From Apricaphanius iberus (Eukaryota; Chordata; Actinopteri; Cyprinodontiformes; Aphaniidae): a stretch of DNA of 64,000 nt. The stretch covers positions 558,001-622,000 of the forward strand of contig JAPXFQ010001795.1 in assembly GCA_028564705.1 (NCBI GenBank), given 5' to 3'. A model generated the notes under the pieces. It saw only the letters and a program-made list of their open reading frames with translations, searched no databases and was not told where the DNA came from. Made by a program: the position numbers and the translations under genes. Each line of letters starts with the position of its first letter. Position 1 is the stretch's first letter. Below are positions 21,311 through 32,831 of the stretch, one piece after another.

Positions 21311-23527
21311 CTGAAATCCCTCACTGAAAGACAGGGGACAGTGAAGATAGGATCTTGGCAAGCCAAACTCACCAAAGTCGTAACTTATTAATGTGTATTT
21401 TACTTCCATAAATCAAAATGACACCCAATGGAAATCCTTTTGTGTGACCTCAAGCAAATATCTTTCTAGTTGCTCACTGAGCTTCTCGAACTACTGGTGG
21501 CGAATAACCTTGTTTCTGACTGTTATTTCTGTAATTTATATGATTTTTTTCATATAATCGTTATTTACATATTTTATTTTTTAACTGTTGTTCCGGATTT
21601 TTCCCTTAACCAACAGTTCCCAAGGTGTGGGTCAGGACCCCACCTTAAGTCACAGATATGTAAGTGAGATAATGAGCTGAAATAATGAGCTAAATACTAA
21701 AAACGGCAATTAGAAAAGATTTGCATTTTATAGTGTAAAACAAAAAAACAAAACAGAACTAGAAAAAATAAAAGCAAAATACTGCCAAAATTATTCACTC
21801 TTGATCCTGATTTTGTACAATTTTACCAGTTTTTAACAGACTTAGTAAAAAAGATTGCAAGCTTAAATGGAAATTTAGTCTTTTGCTACATAATTGGTTT
21901 CTGCACTCTGAGTTTGCACAACACCAGACAACAGTAGATGGATAGTTTCTTAAAATAAGGATAACTTTGCAAAAATCAGTGGGTCATCTCGGGAGGAACC
22001 AGAGAAAAAGAAACCAGAGAACTGGGTAGAACTGCAAGAGAAGTAGGTATGGCAGTTAACAGGATGAAGTGGGTCAGGAGATATGGTGTTTGTTGTAGGA
22101 ATCTTACTAAGTAGGAAACTGAAACCTGTGATTGACTGGGTGTGCGGTGTGCAATGACTGTCTGCCGTTCTATGTAGGTGAATGACCTGGAGGAATGGAT
22201 AGAATTTCCAGGACCAACAGTGAGGAAAGTAAGTTTTCTATTTTTCTCTGCAGGTGGCAGTGTTTCTGGGCAGACAGGCTTGATGACAACAATGGAGCTG
22301 GAACCCGAACTGATATACTGTCTCTGTTTGGAAGTTTCCGGAACAGACCCTGGAAACCCAGGGAGAACCTACGAGGAGAGCATGACTGTAAGTACAAAGA
22401 TCTTTAAATCTTGAACAGTTTGTAACTTGGGAGTTACTTCACTGGAAGTAACTTGGCCATGTACCATGCTAGAATCGTCAACCAGACACCTGCAGGACCT
22501 GCTCCCTTTTGAGCTGGAGAATTGATGACGGTCTGATGATGAACAGGGTGTGGCTGCCACCTGCCACACCCTGCAGAGAATGCAGGAGAAACCACCATCT
22601 AGCCCACTCTCCAGTACACAGTCACAGAATCGTAACAATGACATCTTCCCCAGAGTTAGACAAGTAAGAAAAGGCATTTTGTAACCAGTCCAGGCATTCT
22701 CCGAATCTGGCAGCAGCCTCAGCAGTTAATTTTGCTTACCATGAAAAATGGAAGTAAATGGTAACAGCTAGCATTCAGTATCTAAAAGTCAGTCACATTA
22801 TTGCCATTACTCAATGCCTCTGCCTTCATTCATCAGCTGCTTTGTTTGGTGAGCGAGGCTGCTGGTAAGTAGGGTGTACACAGTAATAGCTACAGGAACT
22901 TGGATTATACTATATACACTGTATTCTTAAAATGTGGCAAGTGATGAAGTGAAATGAGGATAATGTGTATGCACTGTCCAACTGCGGACAAGATATTATC
23001 TCTCTGTCAATCTTCGGACTTTTAGTTTATTATGCTGCTAGAACTCTGAACAAAACGTTCGGTCCACTAAAGGTAGAAAGAACTTCAGTCTGTACCTCCA
23101 CTCTTATTCGGGGAGAGTGGAGGGACTTTGATATAAAGAAAAAGCACCAAAACTTTCACCTGAGGAACATGCATCAAAGTGCAGAAGCAGGCAACCTATG
23201 GGTTGCCTCCGCTACTTCCATCTACCTTTCCAGATGCGTCTAACTGGCTAGAGAAGACTGGTTCAAACTGAGAAATGTGGAATACAGTTTGGACGCACAG
23301 ATAAAACAGAAGTTTTAATCTGATAGTGGATGGATTGATGACAGACTTAATAGCAAAAGGACCAAGAAACAAGAATTACAGCTTTCTGGAACAGGAATTT
23401 AGTGGGAAGTCTTTTGAGGATAACCAGACCTGTTAACCGGGAGTGTAGTGTGGAGCTGGCCCCCCTCTTCCAATCAGGGATTTGTTAATTTTGAGGCAGA
23501 GGTTCAGTGTAGTGTTGATTTGGTTTT
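21311..23527. other. No gene recognised
   Basis: Non-coding mosaic. 21612-21655 resembles the end of a common fish hAT MITE (ttcccaaggtgtgggtc). 22180-22680 carries short opposing frames without domains and ends in a short inverted pair near 22550-22570 (gtgtggctgcc / ggtggcagccac-like). The frame at 22965-23243 is not recognised. Confidence 0.3.
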
Positions 23528-24425
23528 ATTCAATTCAATTCAGTTTATTTATATAGCGCCATTTCTCAACAGATGTCATCTCAAAGCACTTTACAAGAAG
23601 ATTTATTACAATACAATGTTTAATTTAGGAATTAGAGAACCACAGAAGATTGCGTCGTGACTTCTCTGCAATTCCTCACACTGAGCAAGCATGAAGCGAC
23701 AGTGGAGAGGAAAAACTCCCTTTTAACAGGAAGAAGCCTCCAACAGAACCAGGCTCAGCATAAGCGGTCATCTGTCAAGACCGTCTGGAGTTTGGAGAAG
23801 GCAACAGAGACACAGAAAGAGCAACAGAACTGATGCAGAAGCAGATGTTGGTAGCAGGACGTGGAGAAGGTTCCTCCACTGGAATGCCATCTTAGTCAGG
23901 GTCATCAAACAGGGCGGGTCAGGAGCACCTACTGTAGGAAGAGACTAAGAGAAAACAGGTTAGTGCTTGAATCGACCGCACATCATACAGTTGGGGAGAA
24001 GTAGGAGAGAAAGTAGGAACAGACTCTAATAATGTCCTCCAACAGCCTAGCCTAAAGCAGCATAGCTACTAACATTAACCTGTCTCCTAGCCTATAGGAG
24101 ACATAGCTCCTAACACTTTCTACCTGGCTTACATTAATCTATCTCTACCTAGCTACTCTACCTCTTCCTATCTCTTCCTAGCTTTTGACACTCTACCTGG
24201 CTACTAACATTAACCTGTGTCTTCCTAGCTACCAGTCTAACCTGTCTCTAACTACCTATTAACCTGTCTCTAACTGTAAGCTTTGTCAAAGAGGAAGGTT
24301 TTAAGCCTTGTTTTAAAGATATGCAAATTGTCTGCTTCACGAACCAACCCTGGGAGCTGGTTCCATAGTAGGGGAGCCTGATAACTGAAAGATCTGCCAC
24401 CCATTCTACTTTTAGAATTTTATTC
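23528..24425 (-). mobile_element. L2-like LINE (family A), 5'-truncated
   Basis: On the minus strand it has the last codons of the family A protein (FSYQAPLLW, KTRLKTFLFDKAY-like, with changes), then the aggtag/ttaatgttag-rich 3' UTR (24060-24290). The terminus gatgacatctgttgagaaatggcgctatataaataaactgaattgaat is read in reverse from 23528. It is the uninterrupted counterpart of 12770-14025 and lacks the 28S insert. Confidence 0.85.
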
Positions 24426-24689
24426 CAGATTTGACGGATGGACTGGATGAGGACAGACCGAGGGAATCATTAGGTCGGGAAATTAAGATGGTAGGAGTCG
24501 TGGCTGATATCCAAGGGTTATTTCAAAAGGTGAGAGACTGGCCGTCTACCACAACCTTCTGGGGGTTTGAGAAGAAAGAGAAGAGACACACAAAGAACAA
24601 AATAACTGATTTAAGAGTACTTTCTATATTAAAGAAAGTAAAAAGTTGACAACAGCACATTGAGGATGTTCAGTCACTGGGAGCATCAT

Positions 24690-25425
24690 CTGAGTCGATA
24701 CTCTTCATCGAGCAGGGGGTGGTGTAGCTGAGCAGGATACCAGACCAGCTGGAGCTTCCATGGAGAGAAAAACACTGAGAGAAAAAAAGGTTACCAATCG
24801 CATTAACAGCAGAAAAAAAATATATCTGAACAGTAGTAGAAGAGGAAAATAGAAAAGTGAAGAAAAGTAGTCAATCTGTCCTCCAACAGTCTAAGCATAT
24901 AGCACTACTACAAAAATAATGTAGCTCAGGATACCCTAAGCCATTCTAAATATTAGCTTTATCAAAAAGGAAGGTTTTAAGCCTAGTCTTAAAAACAGAC
25001 AGAGTATCTGCCTCACAGACTTAAACTGGGAGCTGGTTCCACAGGAGAGGAGTCTGATAACTAAAAGATCTGCCTCCCTTTCTACTTTAAGAAATCCTAG
25101 GAACTACCAGTAGACCTGCATTCTGAGAACGAAGTGCTCTGTTAGGAACATATGGAACAATCAGATCTCTGATGTACGATGGAGCTTGATTATTAAGGGC
25201 TGTATATATAAGGAGGAGGATCTTAAACTCTATTCTGGATTTAATAGGGAGCCAATGGAGAGAAGCCAAAACAGGAGAAATGTGATCTCTCTTTTTAATA
25301 TTCATCAGAACACTTGCTGCAGCATTTTGGATGAACTGAAGGCTTTTAGTTGCATTTTGTGGACTTCCTGATAATAAGAAATTACAGTAGTCCAGCCTTG
25401 AAGTAACAAATGCATGGACTAAAAC
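24690..25425 (-). pseudogene. L2-like LINE (family B) C-terminal fragment
   Basis: The minus-strand frame 25087-25305 encodes MNIKKRDHISPVLASLHWLP, then KALNNQAPSYIRDL-like and VPYVPNRALRSQ blocks. The reading continues after a change towards LLWNQLP and KTFLFDKANI near 24960. The upstream end encodes LVHAFVTSRLDYC at about 25385-25425. The 3' UTR resembles that of 7858-8856. The tail is truncated at about 24690. Confidence 0.8.
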
Positions 25426-26180
25426 ACTGTTGTTACTGCAACAGCGTCCTCACAGGTCTGCCTAGAAAGTCAATCAGACAGCTGCAGCTGTGCCAGAATG
25501 CTGCTGCTTGCTTCCTAACTAGAAGCAGAAAAATAGAGCACATCATCCAGATTCTATAGTCCTTACACTGGCTCCCTTTCACTTCAAAATACTTCAATTA
25601 GTTAGCTGCATGGTGGCACAGTGGTTAGTACTGTTGCCTTGCAGCAAGAAGGCTTTGGGTTCATATCCTGGCCCAGGGTTTTTCTGCATTTAGTTTGCAT
25701 GTTCTCCCCCGTGCATTCGTGGGTTCCCTCTGGCTTCCTCCCACAGCTTCCTCAGGTGATCGATCTAAATTGTCCTTAGGTGTGTGTGTGTGTGTGTGCT
25801 TGCATGGTTGTTTGTCCTATCTGTCTCTATGTAGCCCTGCAATGGACTGGTGACCTGTCCAGGGAGTACCCCGCCTCTCGCCCGTTGACAGCTGGAGATA
25901 GGCACCCGCGACTCCTTAAGGGTCAGAAATTCAGAAAATGGATGGATGGATAGTTAGTAAATCCTTGAATGTCTAAGCTCCAAAGTATGTTAAAGTCACT
26001 ATACCACCCAGGTCCTCTAATTCCAGTCTTCTCAGCAATTCTAGAATTAGAACTAAGCTTTCAGTTTCTATGTTCCTCTAATCTGGAACAAACTTCCAGA
26101 AGACTTTAAAGTTGTTGAAAGACTGATTTCTTTTAAATCCAGCCTGAAAAGCCATCATTGGGAGCTGCCTTTGAATGTTT
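25426..26180 (+). pseudogene. CR1/L2-group LINE C-terminal fragment split by a SINE
   Basis: Encodes CNSVLTGLPRKSIRQLQL, then QNAAACFLTRSRK and SLHWLPFHFKILQL up to the SINE at 25605. After it come a PLIPVFSAI-like stretch and SNLEQTSRRL-like remnants. This is the same protein region as in the L2 families but of a different, older LINE. Stops and a frame break are present. Confidence 0.65.
25599..25956 (+). mobile_element. tRNA-derived SINE with (ATGG)n tail, near full length
   Basis: Starts (a)gctgcatggtggcacagtgg with an A-box-like sequence, followed by a degenerate B box (gggttcatatcc). It includes ggtgacctgtccaggg and ends gaaaatggatggatgga. A 6-bp direct repeat tagtta (25599-25604 and 25951-25956) flanks it. 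A (TG)n run lies inside at 25778-25799. It is inserted in a LINE fragment. Confidence 0.8.
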
Positions 26181-26624
26181 TATGTATCCTTTTTGCTGTC
26201 TTTACTATATCTTCAAAGGTTTTTACTGCTGTTTGTGTTTCCTCTTCGTTACTTGTTATATATTCGGTTTTATGCTTTTGTCAAAGCCTCCAGGGCTCTG
26301 CACCCAACTGTAATCATTGTCTGCACCCGTGCCAATTTACCTCACCTGATGTTCATTCCCTCCTATTACCTAGTGTATAGCTGTTATATTTAACTTTTTA
26401 GAACAAGCTAGCTCAAATTTTTTTTTCACGTTTAACAACATTTTAACACAGCCTAGCTATTAACAGGTTTTGGAGAGTCAGCTGCTAACAGTTCAACTTC
26501 AGGACAAAGAGACCGAGACAGAGTCCCAGGAAGAAGAAGTTTTCCCTGGTTTAACACACCAGAATCAAATGATGGCTCGTTAGCAGGCCTTTGCAGAACC
26601 TTGCCATGCTGAGGAGGGAGTTGG
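26181..26624. other. No gene recognised
   Basis: Non-coding sequence. The small plus-strand frames at 26171-26393 have no recognisable domain. Confidence 0.35.
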
Positions 26625-26710
26625 GCAATTTAAATCAGCTGTGTTGGAGCAGAGACACATCTAAAACTGGTAGGGCATCGGCCCTTGAGGCCTGGAGTTG
26701 GAGACCCCTG
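26625..26710. repeat. Right half of a fish hAT MITE
   Basis: Reads tgtgttggagcagagacac ... cttgaggcctggagttgg ... gacccctg. This is the same terminal sequence as the MITE at 29609-29794. The left terminus is not found nearby. Confidence 0.55.
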
Positions 26711-27500
26711 ATCTACACTGTTGGTCCTCCTAACTGTCACAACCGTCAATTTTCCTGATAGTCTGCATGCATACTCTCACATGTTTATCTACAGGTCTAC
26801 ACCATTATTCATTAATTCTGCCTCACAGTTCTCACTGGATTTTTAAAAAATGGCTGAGTCACTAGAGAAAAATGTCTTTGAAGTGTATGAGAAGAAGTGA
26901 AAGGTCTCAGAAGAGAGAAACAAGACCGGAGTTTTTTAGGAGATTCTTTCCAACGATGGAGTGTACTGACAGCACAGGTCAGGTTCCCCACTGATTCCTT
27001 CATCGCCTTGTTTCTAATTGGCAGGTAGGCAAAAGTTTGAGGTTACTTTGGCAGGAGTTCACACAGGTATTAAATTATTTTCTGTGATGAGAAGAAAAGG
27101 TCCCTAACCAAAAACACCCACTTAAGGAGCTAGCCTTCGGCAGCGTTGTATCTGCTCCATGAGCGCCGTTCTAGGGGAGACGTTTGCGGGAGTGTCTGCA
27201 TCAATTAAATGGATGCATGTTGAATATCCAACTAGCTTCACCACTGTAAGTTTGGCATGTTATTTGGACAAATACATTTCAGATTACTGCTAGAATAAGT
27301 TATCTATGTCTATCTGGGGACTTTCAAGGGAAGATTTGTTGTTGTGACAGTGCTTTTTTCTTCTTCCAGAAGTGCAGAGGGCGGTCCTTACCTGAAATTC
27401 CTTACCTGAAAATCCTCCTCTATACCTTTTAACCTTCATTGTTAAAAAAATCAATAGAGCAGCTTTAAGTCTGTGTTTTCTTCACATTCCCTGCGTTGGA
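26711..27500. other. No gene recognised
   Basis: Unassigned non-coding sequence without a recognised repeat. Confidence 0.35.
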
Positions 27501-27506
27501 TTTTCA

Positions 27507-27632
27507 TGTCATTTTGTTTGCTCATAGTTATTTCCTCTTGTGTGCTCCTCCCTATATATCCTCTCTTCCTGCGCCTTTTATCAACATATGCACCTGGATC
27601 CTTTCCTCATCCTGAGCAAACCCAAATCCTGA
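27507..27632 (+). repeat. Possible LTR end preceding a gag-like region
   Basis: Runs from tgtcattttg to aaatcctgaca, resembling in outline the solo LTR at 27932-28175 (TGTCA...TGACA; ctccctatatatcc versus ccctttataatcc). It may be a second LTR of a related LTR retrotransposon. Identity is too low to be sure. Confidence 0.3.
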
Positions 27633-27636
27633 CAGA

Positions 27637-28800
27637 ATGTTTCATCCAGTAAAAATTAACTCAGCAGATGATCCTGATCTGATTTTTGATGCCCTCTGGG
27701 GCTGGCACAACCAGATTCGCGACTTGGATTATCTCTCAGGTGGCCTTCCCAGACTGGATGAGTTTTGCAACAGAGGACCTCCGCCCGGCAACCAAAATTC
27801 AGTTGCCTGCACCTGGGAGGTGATTTGCTCCTTGAGCTGTCAGAGCGGTGGCATCCTCAGCGAGCCAGCATGCACTGGTACTTCTCTGGCTGCGCTCTTT
27901 GAGTCTTCAGACTGGTCAGAGCAGGAGGATGTGTCACAGCCGGCAGGGCTCTCCCCCGATCACCTATTGTCTGTACCTGTGTTACATCATCATCCACACC
28001 TGATCTCCTGACCTCCACCCTTTATAATCCATTGCTCCTCCTAACTCAGTTGCCAGATCATTGTGTATTGTATTGTCTTACCTTGTGTTGCTGCTCCATC
28101 ATTAAAATATCAGTTCTCACCTTAACTCCATGTCTTTGCCATGGTCCTTCATCAACTCTGCAGCAATCCCTGACAGGATGATGAGAAGTTAGAATACTCC
28201 AAATCCATTTCCATACCCCTACACTTGTCACCGCTCCTCCCCTCCTCCATTTGCTCCAATGGTGTTCCGGTCTGTCCAGCTCCATCCAAAGTCATTCTAG
28301 CTAGCCCAGCTGATCTTCAACTCAACCCACTTTTTTCACCTGTTGCTCCAGCCATTTTCACCCCCCATCTGGATCCATAAGCCACAGCTTCAGCCTCAGA
28401 CAGCAGGTCAGCCCCTATGACGGAAGTCTGGTTCTCAGAGGCGGAGCCCCCGGATGCACACTAGGATGAGCTGCCCCTGTTTTCAGAGCTCCTGGGTCTA
28501 CTTGAGGATGAGCAGCTTCAATCTGTGATGCCACCACATCATCTCTTGGCTCTAGTGTCTACACCACACCTGATGCCTAAATCACCATCAGCAGCACGTC
28601 GTCTCCAGGCTCCCATTCCCACACTCTGCAAAGGCCTACAGGTCCCAATGGCAGCACCCCATTTGAGCCTCCTGGCTAAGGTGCCCGTGCCACACATCTG
28701 GGATCTGCCACTAGAACTCCCGGGGAGAACCAGAGATGACCCGTCTCTGCCACCAGAGCCTCCGAAGAGGACTATGGTCCATCTCCATTGACAGAGATCT
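27637..28800 (+). pseudogene. Unrecognised proline-rich frames, possibly decayed LTR-element gag region
   Basis: A frame at 27637-27931 (MFHPVKINSADDPDLIFDAL ...) continues only because it reads into the inserted solo LTR. Beyond it, 28176-28800 encodes stretches rich in P, E and S (for example PPEPPKRTM near 28770). The position just after an LTR-like end and the proline-rich composition suggest a dead gag. No zinc knuckle or protease is visible. I do not recognise the protein. Confidence 0.3.
27927..28180. mobile_element. Solo LTR with 5-bp target duplication
   Basis: The body 27932-28175 (244 bp) begins TGTCA and ends TGACA. GGATG is present immediately on both sides (27927-27931 and 28176-28180). 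A TATA-like tttataat lies at about 28021-28028 and an AATAAA-like attaaaat near 28102. TG...CA termini plus a 5-bp duplication are standard for an LTR retrotransposon reduced by LTR-LTR recombination. The small frames on either strand inside it are not genes. Confidence 0.8.
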
Positions 28801-29289
28801 TACAACCTTCACCGCCAGAGAGAGGACCAGGGAGTTCCCATCTGGCCGCCACCCAGCCAGGGGATGTCCAGTCGGTCAACACTCTGACCATCGTCCAGCC
28901 AGGAGACGTCTGCTGGATCTCCAAATCCTCATAGAAAGACCATCAGGATGCGTGTCGGGCCGCTATCCAGCCAGGATACGTCCATCCCGTTGGGCTCCGG
29001 TGGAATGGCCTAGAAGTGGACGTGCGGGACTATAGGTGGAGGCGCTCGGTTTCGTTTCTTGATGGGCCATCTTGGGGCAGTGGCCGGGGGGTGGTGGGCA
29101 TCGGACTGGTGGGTCAGCCGCCCTGGGCTTCGGCTTATTTCTGGTCTGGGTGAGTGTGTTGCCGGGATATGTGAGCCAGTGTGTGCACTGGATTCCAGCC
29201 TCGGTGGTGCTGGGGGCCTCCTTTGCTGGCAGGGAGGTGGTCACTATCTAGCAAAGGTGCTTCCCCCTATGAAGTGTGCTTGGATGAGG
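28801..29289. other. GC-rich unassigned stretch
   Basis: CpG- and G-rich sequence (especially 29060-29240) with overlapping frames on both strands (28736-29319, 28963-29244). Their alternative frames are equally open, which is a composition effect. It could be a LINE 3' UTR. Confidence 0.35.
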
Positions 29290-29608
29290 GTAGGGTGTAC
29301 CAGTTGGGCTGGGGATTAGAGAAGCCCTCTCCACATCATGGGAGAGATGGCATGGATTTCTGCCATGTCGAATTGGGATGAAACGCGGCAGAGTAGGTAG
29401 GTAGAAAGAAAGTTGAAAGACTGTCCTGCCGCTGAACTTCTGCTCCATAAAAGCTCATAAGATGGCTTGATCTTAAGAAGTGAATGACAATCCTAGAAAA
29501 GAATACTTGAGACAGCTCAACAGTAGAAATAATACACTTAGAAAAAAACAAGATGCTGAGAGACATGTTGCCATGTTGCACAGTCATTCTGTCCCTCTCA
29601 AGTTATCA

Positions 29609-29794
29609 CTTTAGGTCAGGGTTAGGCAACTCCAGTCCTCAAGGGCCAGTATCCTGCAGGTCTTAGATGCGATTCATTGGCAACATGCCATTTGATCTAT
29701 TTAATTTGAATCAGGTGTCTTGAAGCAGGGTAACTTCTCAGACCTGCAGGATAGTGGCCCTCGAGGACTGGAGTTGCCCACCCCTGGTCTAGGT
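29609..29794. mobile_element. hAT MITE
   Basis: The body 29617-29786 starts cagggttaggcaactccag and ends ctggagttgcccacccctg, an extended inverted repeat of about 40 bp. Flanking 8-mers ctttaggt (29609-29616) and gtctaggt (29787-29794) agree at 6 of 8 positions, an aged hAT duplication. The same terminus occurs at 26625-26710. Confidence 0.75.
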
Positions 29795-29860
29795 AGTGAC
29801 TAAAAGACCATATCATGGATACAAAAGGATTTTTTTCTGCAGAGTGTCTGGAGTCTCCAT

Positions 29861-30115
29861 TAGATAGATAGATAGATAGATAGATAGATACTTTATTCAT
29901 CTCCAAGAGAAATTCACAGTTCCAGCAGCTTACGGGAACACAGGGGCATGCAGGGAAAATACAGTATAAAAATTTAAAAGAAGAACTAAGGTAAAATATA
30001 ATGGTATAAAAAAGTATAATGTCTGCCAGTCCAGTTCAGGTGCAGTTGTGCAGATGTCAGTATACAGAAACACTTGAGTAATGGTCAGTTTGTACATACT
30101 TAGAGTCCAACTTGT
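29861..30115 (-). repeat. LINE/SINE 3' end with (GATA)n tail
   Basis: Tandem GATA (29861-29889) followed by ctttattcatctccaagagaaattc. This is the reverse complement of the frequent fish non-LTR terminus gaattt...gatgaataaagtatctatct. The rest of the insert is non-coding. It interrupts copy A of the RTE-like LINE. Confidence 0.6.
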
Positions 30116-30352
30116 GGACTCTAAGTATGAGATAGAGATAGATTGAGAAGCTAAGTCATCCAGGAGGGGCTCAGAGGCTTGGGCATCTGGTCAGGAGGCC
30201 TCCTGCATGTCTCCACAGTGAGGTATTCTGGGCATGTCCCACCAGGAGGAGACCCAGAGGAAGACTCAGAAATGTTTCTCAGCTTGTTTGGATTCCCCCT
30301 GAAGAGCTGCCCTGGGTCACCCCTGCCGTCTTCCGGGCCCCTGCATTGTAGC

Positions 30353-30383
30353 TGCTGGATGTTCCCCAGGGGAACATCCAGCA
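30353..30383. repeat. Perfect 15-bp inverted repeat with 1-nt loop
   Basis: TGCTGGATGTTCCCC, a single A, then its exact reverse complement. It sits at the junction between the RTE-like fragment and an L1-like 3' end. Confidence 0.95.
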
Positions 30384-30925
<542 letters not shown>

Positions 30926-31413
30926 ACATCATTATAGCTCAGTTTCCAGTTGGTGCTCTGCTAAGCACCGGTTTTGAACTGAAAAATGGGTGCTTGGGTA
31001 GTGGGAAACCAAAGAACCTATTCTAAGTCAGACTATAGCATTGAACCACCTCTGGAACCAGGTCAATGCAAATGACCTATTTGACTGAATTAAAGTTACT
31101 TGTAAAGTGCCTGAAAATGACATGGTATGTGATTTTGCACAATAAATAACTGAAATGATATGTAGCTACTATGAAGAGAAAGAAAACACTTCTGATGTAC
31201 ACACTGTAATCAGTTATATTATTTGTGATGATATGATGCGTGCAATGATATTGAAGTAGATCTATAGACTTCTAAATGATGCATAGGGGCATTAAGTGGC
31301 TTAAAGTGACTTGGAAATTGTGTTAAGGTCTCCTCAATGAAAGTAAATTTCTCTGTTTCCTTCTTAAAAGCTAGGTTTACCTTACTCTTGTTTCTGTTTG
31401 TTTTAATGAATAC
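30926..31413. other. No gene recognised
   Basis: AT-rich non-coding sequence. 31090-31165 weakly resembles a LINE tail (gtaaagtgcctgaaaatgac ... aataaataactga). Confidence 0.35.
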
Positions 31414-31670
31414 ACATGGCAATTAAGGCTGCACGGTGGCGCAGTGTTTAGCACTGTGTCCTTGCAGCAAGAAGGTTGTGGGTTCGTATCCCAGCCCAGG
31501 GTCTTTCTGCATGGAGTTTGCATGTTCTCCCTGTGCATGCGTGGGTTCCCTCCGGGTACTCCGGCTTCCCCGCCTCTCGCCCGTTGACAACTGGAGATAG
31601 GAGGCCAGCCCCCCGCGACCCATTAAGCATTAAGCAGTTAAGAAAATGGATGGATGGACATGGCAATTAA
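31414..31670 (+). mobile_element. tRNA-derived SINE, internally deleted, with perfect target duplication
   Basis: The body 31427-31657 starts ggctgcacggtggcgcagtg (A box) with B-box-like gggttcgtatccc at about 31481. It ends agaaaatggatggatgg. The identical 13-mer acatggcaattaa lies at 31414-31426 and 31658-31670. Compared with the copy at 25599-25956 it lacks roughly 110 bp in the middle, between the tactccggcttcc region and ccccgcctctcgcccg. Overlapping frames on both strands are repeat artefacts. Confidence 0.9.
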
Positions 31671-32830
31671 AGGGAGGTTCTTGATAGCATGAGATGAATG
31701 ACTGGCAGAGGAGAATACAGAATTTCTCCATCTTAGCAAATAAACTGTGCCCCTTGTCTACCCTGTTAACACTTGTACAGAAGCCAGTTTTCATGAAGCA
31801 TGGCCACAGGGTGCTCAGATCAAACAGAGGAAACACTTCGGTCTTACCCTAACTGCAGAGAGGTATTATTACCCATATATAAATATACATACTGTGTGCT
31901 GAGCAGCAGTTAATATAGCTTCTTCTCAGTTTGTTGTTGTGAAGACCCACTAAAAGATGTATGCAAAGGTCTTCTGCAAGTAATTATGTGGGCCTGATGC
32001 CTTTCAGTGTCTATTATTAATTATTGCCAAAAGAAGCTGTACTGTGAGCAAGAAATCAATGCTCATGCATACTGAAATGTACAGTAGTTAAAAACACAGG
32101 CATTTTATTCAAAGTATGAATTACCAATACACTTCACTTGCTCCACAACCTGAAAGACTACACCTTTTTTGTAGGAAAACAGCCTACCACTCTGTAGACA
32201 TTCGGGATGGAAAGTATCAACATGTCTGCAGTAATTCCCAATTTCCAAACAAAGAATATCTGCTTAGGTATTTCTCAGGGTGCTCGGGACACAACCAAAC
32301 GGAATCTAAAGAGCTCACCTAGGCATCATTATTACATTCATAAAAAATTAACTGTTGGTGTTTTCCCTGCACTGTAATGTTAGTCATCATTTAGTGAATA
32401 GTGCACAGAGTGTAGGAAAGCATTGTAATGATTGTTCTATATATTTTTTTGTAGTTCCTTTTTTCTGCTTCTTTTATAGGAAACCTTTCTTCTTTCCTTG
32501 GGTAATATCTGAGGCTTGATGAGATACTCTTTCTTGCTTAAAAAAGGCTACTAGCTGAGAGAAATGAGCCGTGAGTATCTTAATAGCAGCCATGATGAGA
32601 TTTGGTTTCATTATCCAGATCTTAAGAACAGGAGCTGCTCTGCTTTCATTTTTATCTGCTGTCTTAAAAAATACTGAACGAAAATTAAAGACGCCATTCC
32701 ACCATGACTAAGCAACACTTAGTTACTTTTATTGTTGTCTTCTTATGTAGGATTCATGCAAACATCTTAAGCTTCACTGTCCTTTGCTTTCTTAAATAAC
32801 AATTAAATATTTATATAATTTGTAATTAAA
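31671..32830. other. No gene recognised
   Basis: About 1.1 kb of unique-looking AT-rich sequence. Small frames (31630-31836 minus, 32116-32322 plus) have no domain. Confidence 0.4.
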
Positions 32831-32831
32831 G

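Larger units (their letters stand above)
29290..30352 (+). mobile_element. RTE-like LINE fragment, copy A, interrupted by two insertions
   Basis: 30140-30350 encodes, with decay, the carboxyl end of a fish LINE protein (blocks like GRYSGHVPPGGDPEEDSEM). 29290-29600 and 29795-29860 match copy B (32832-33640) in reverse orientation. A hAT MITE (29609-29794) and a LINE tail with (GATA)n (29861-30115) are inserted in it. The clade is uncertain (RTE/RTEX-like). Confidence 0.6.

Noticed and set aside
22178..22677. Opposing 70-102 codon frames as host exons
   Set aside because: No recognisable domain, and both strands are equally open.
31476..31513. tRNA-like A and B boxes (possible tRNA gene)
   Set aside because: They belong to the tRNA-derived head of the SINE. 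No cloverleaf with a proper acceptor stem or anticodon arm could be drawn.
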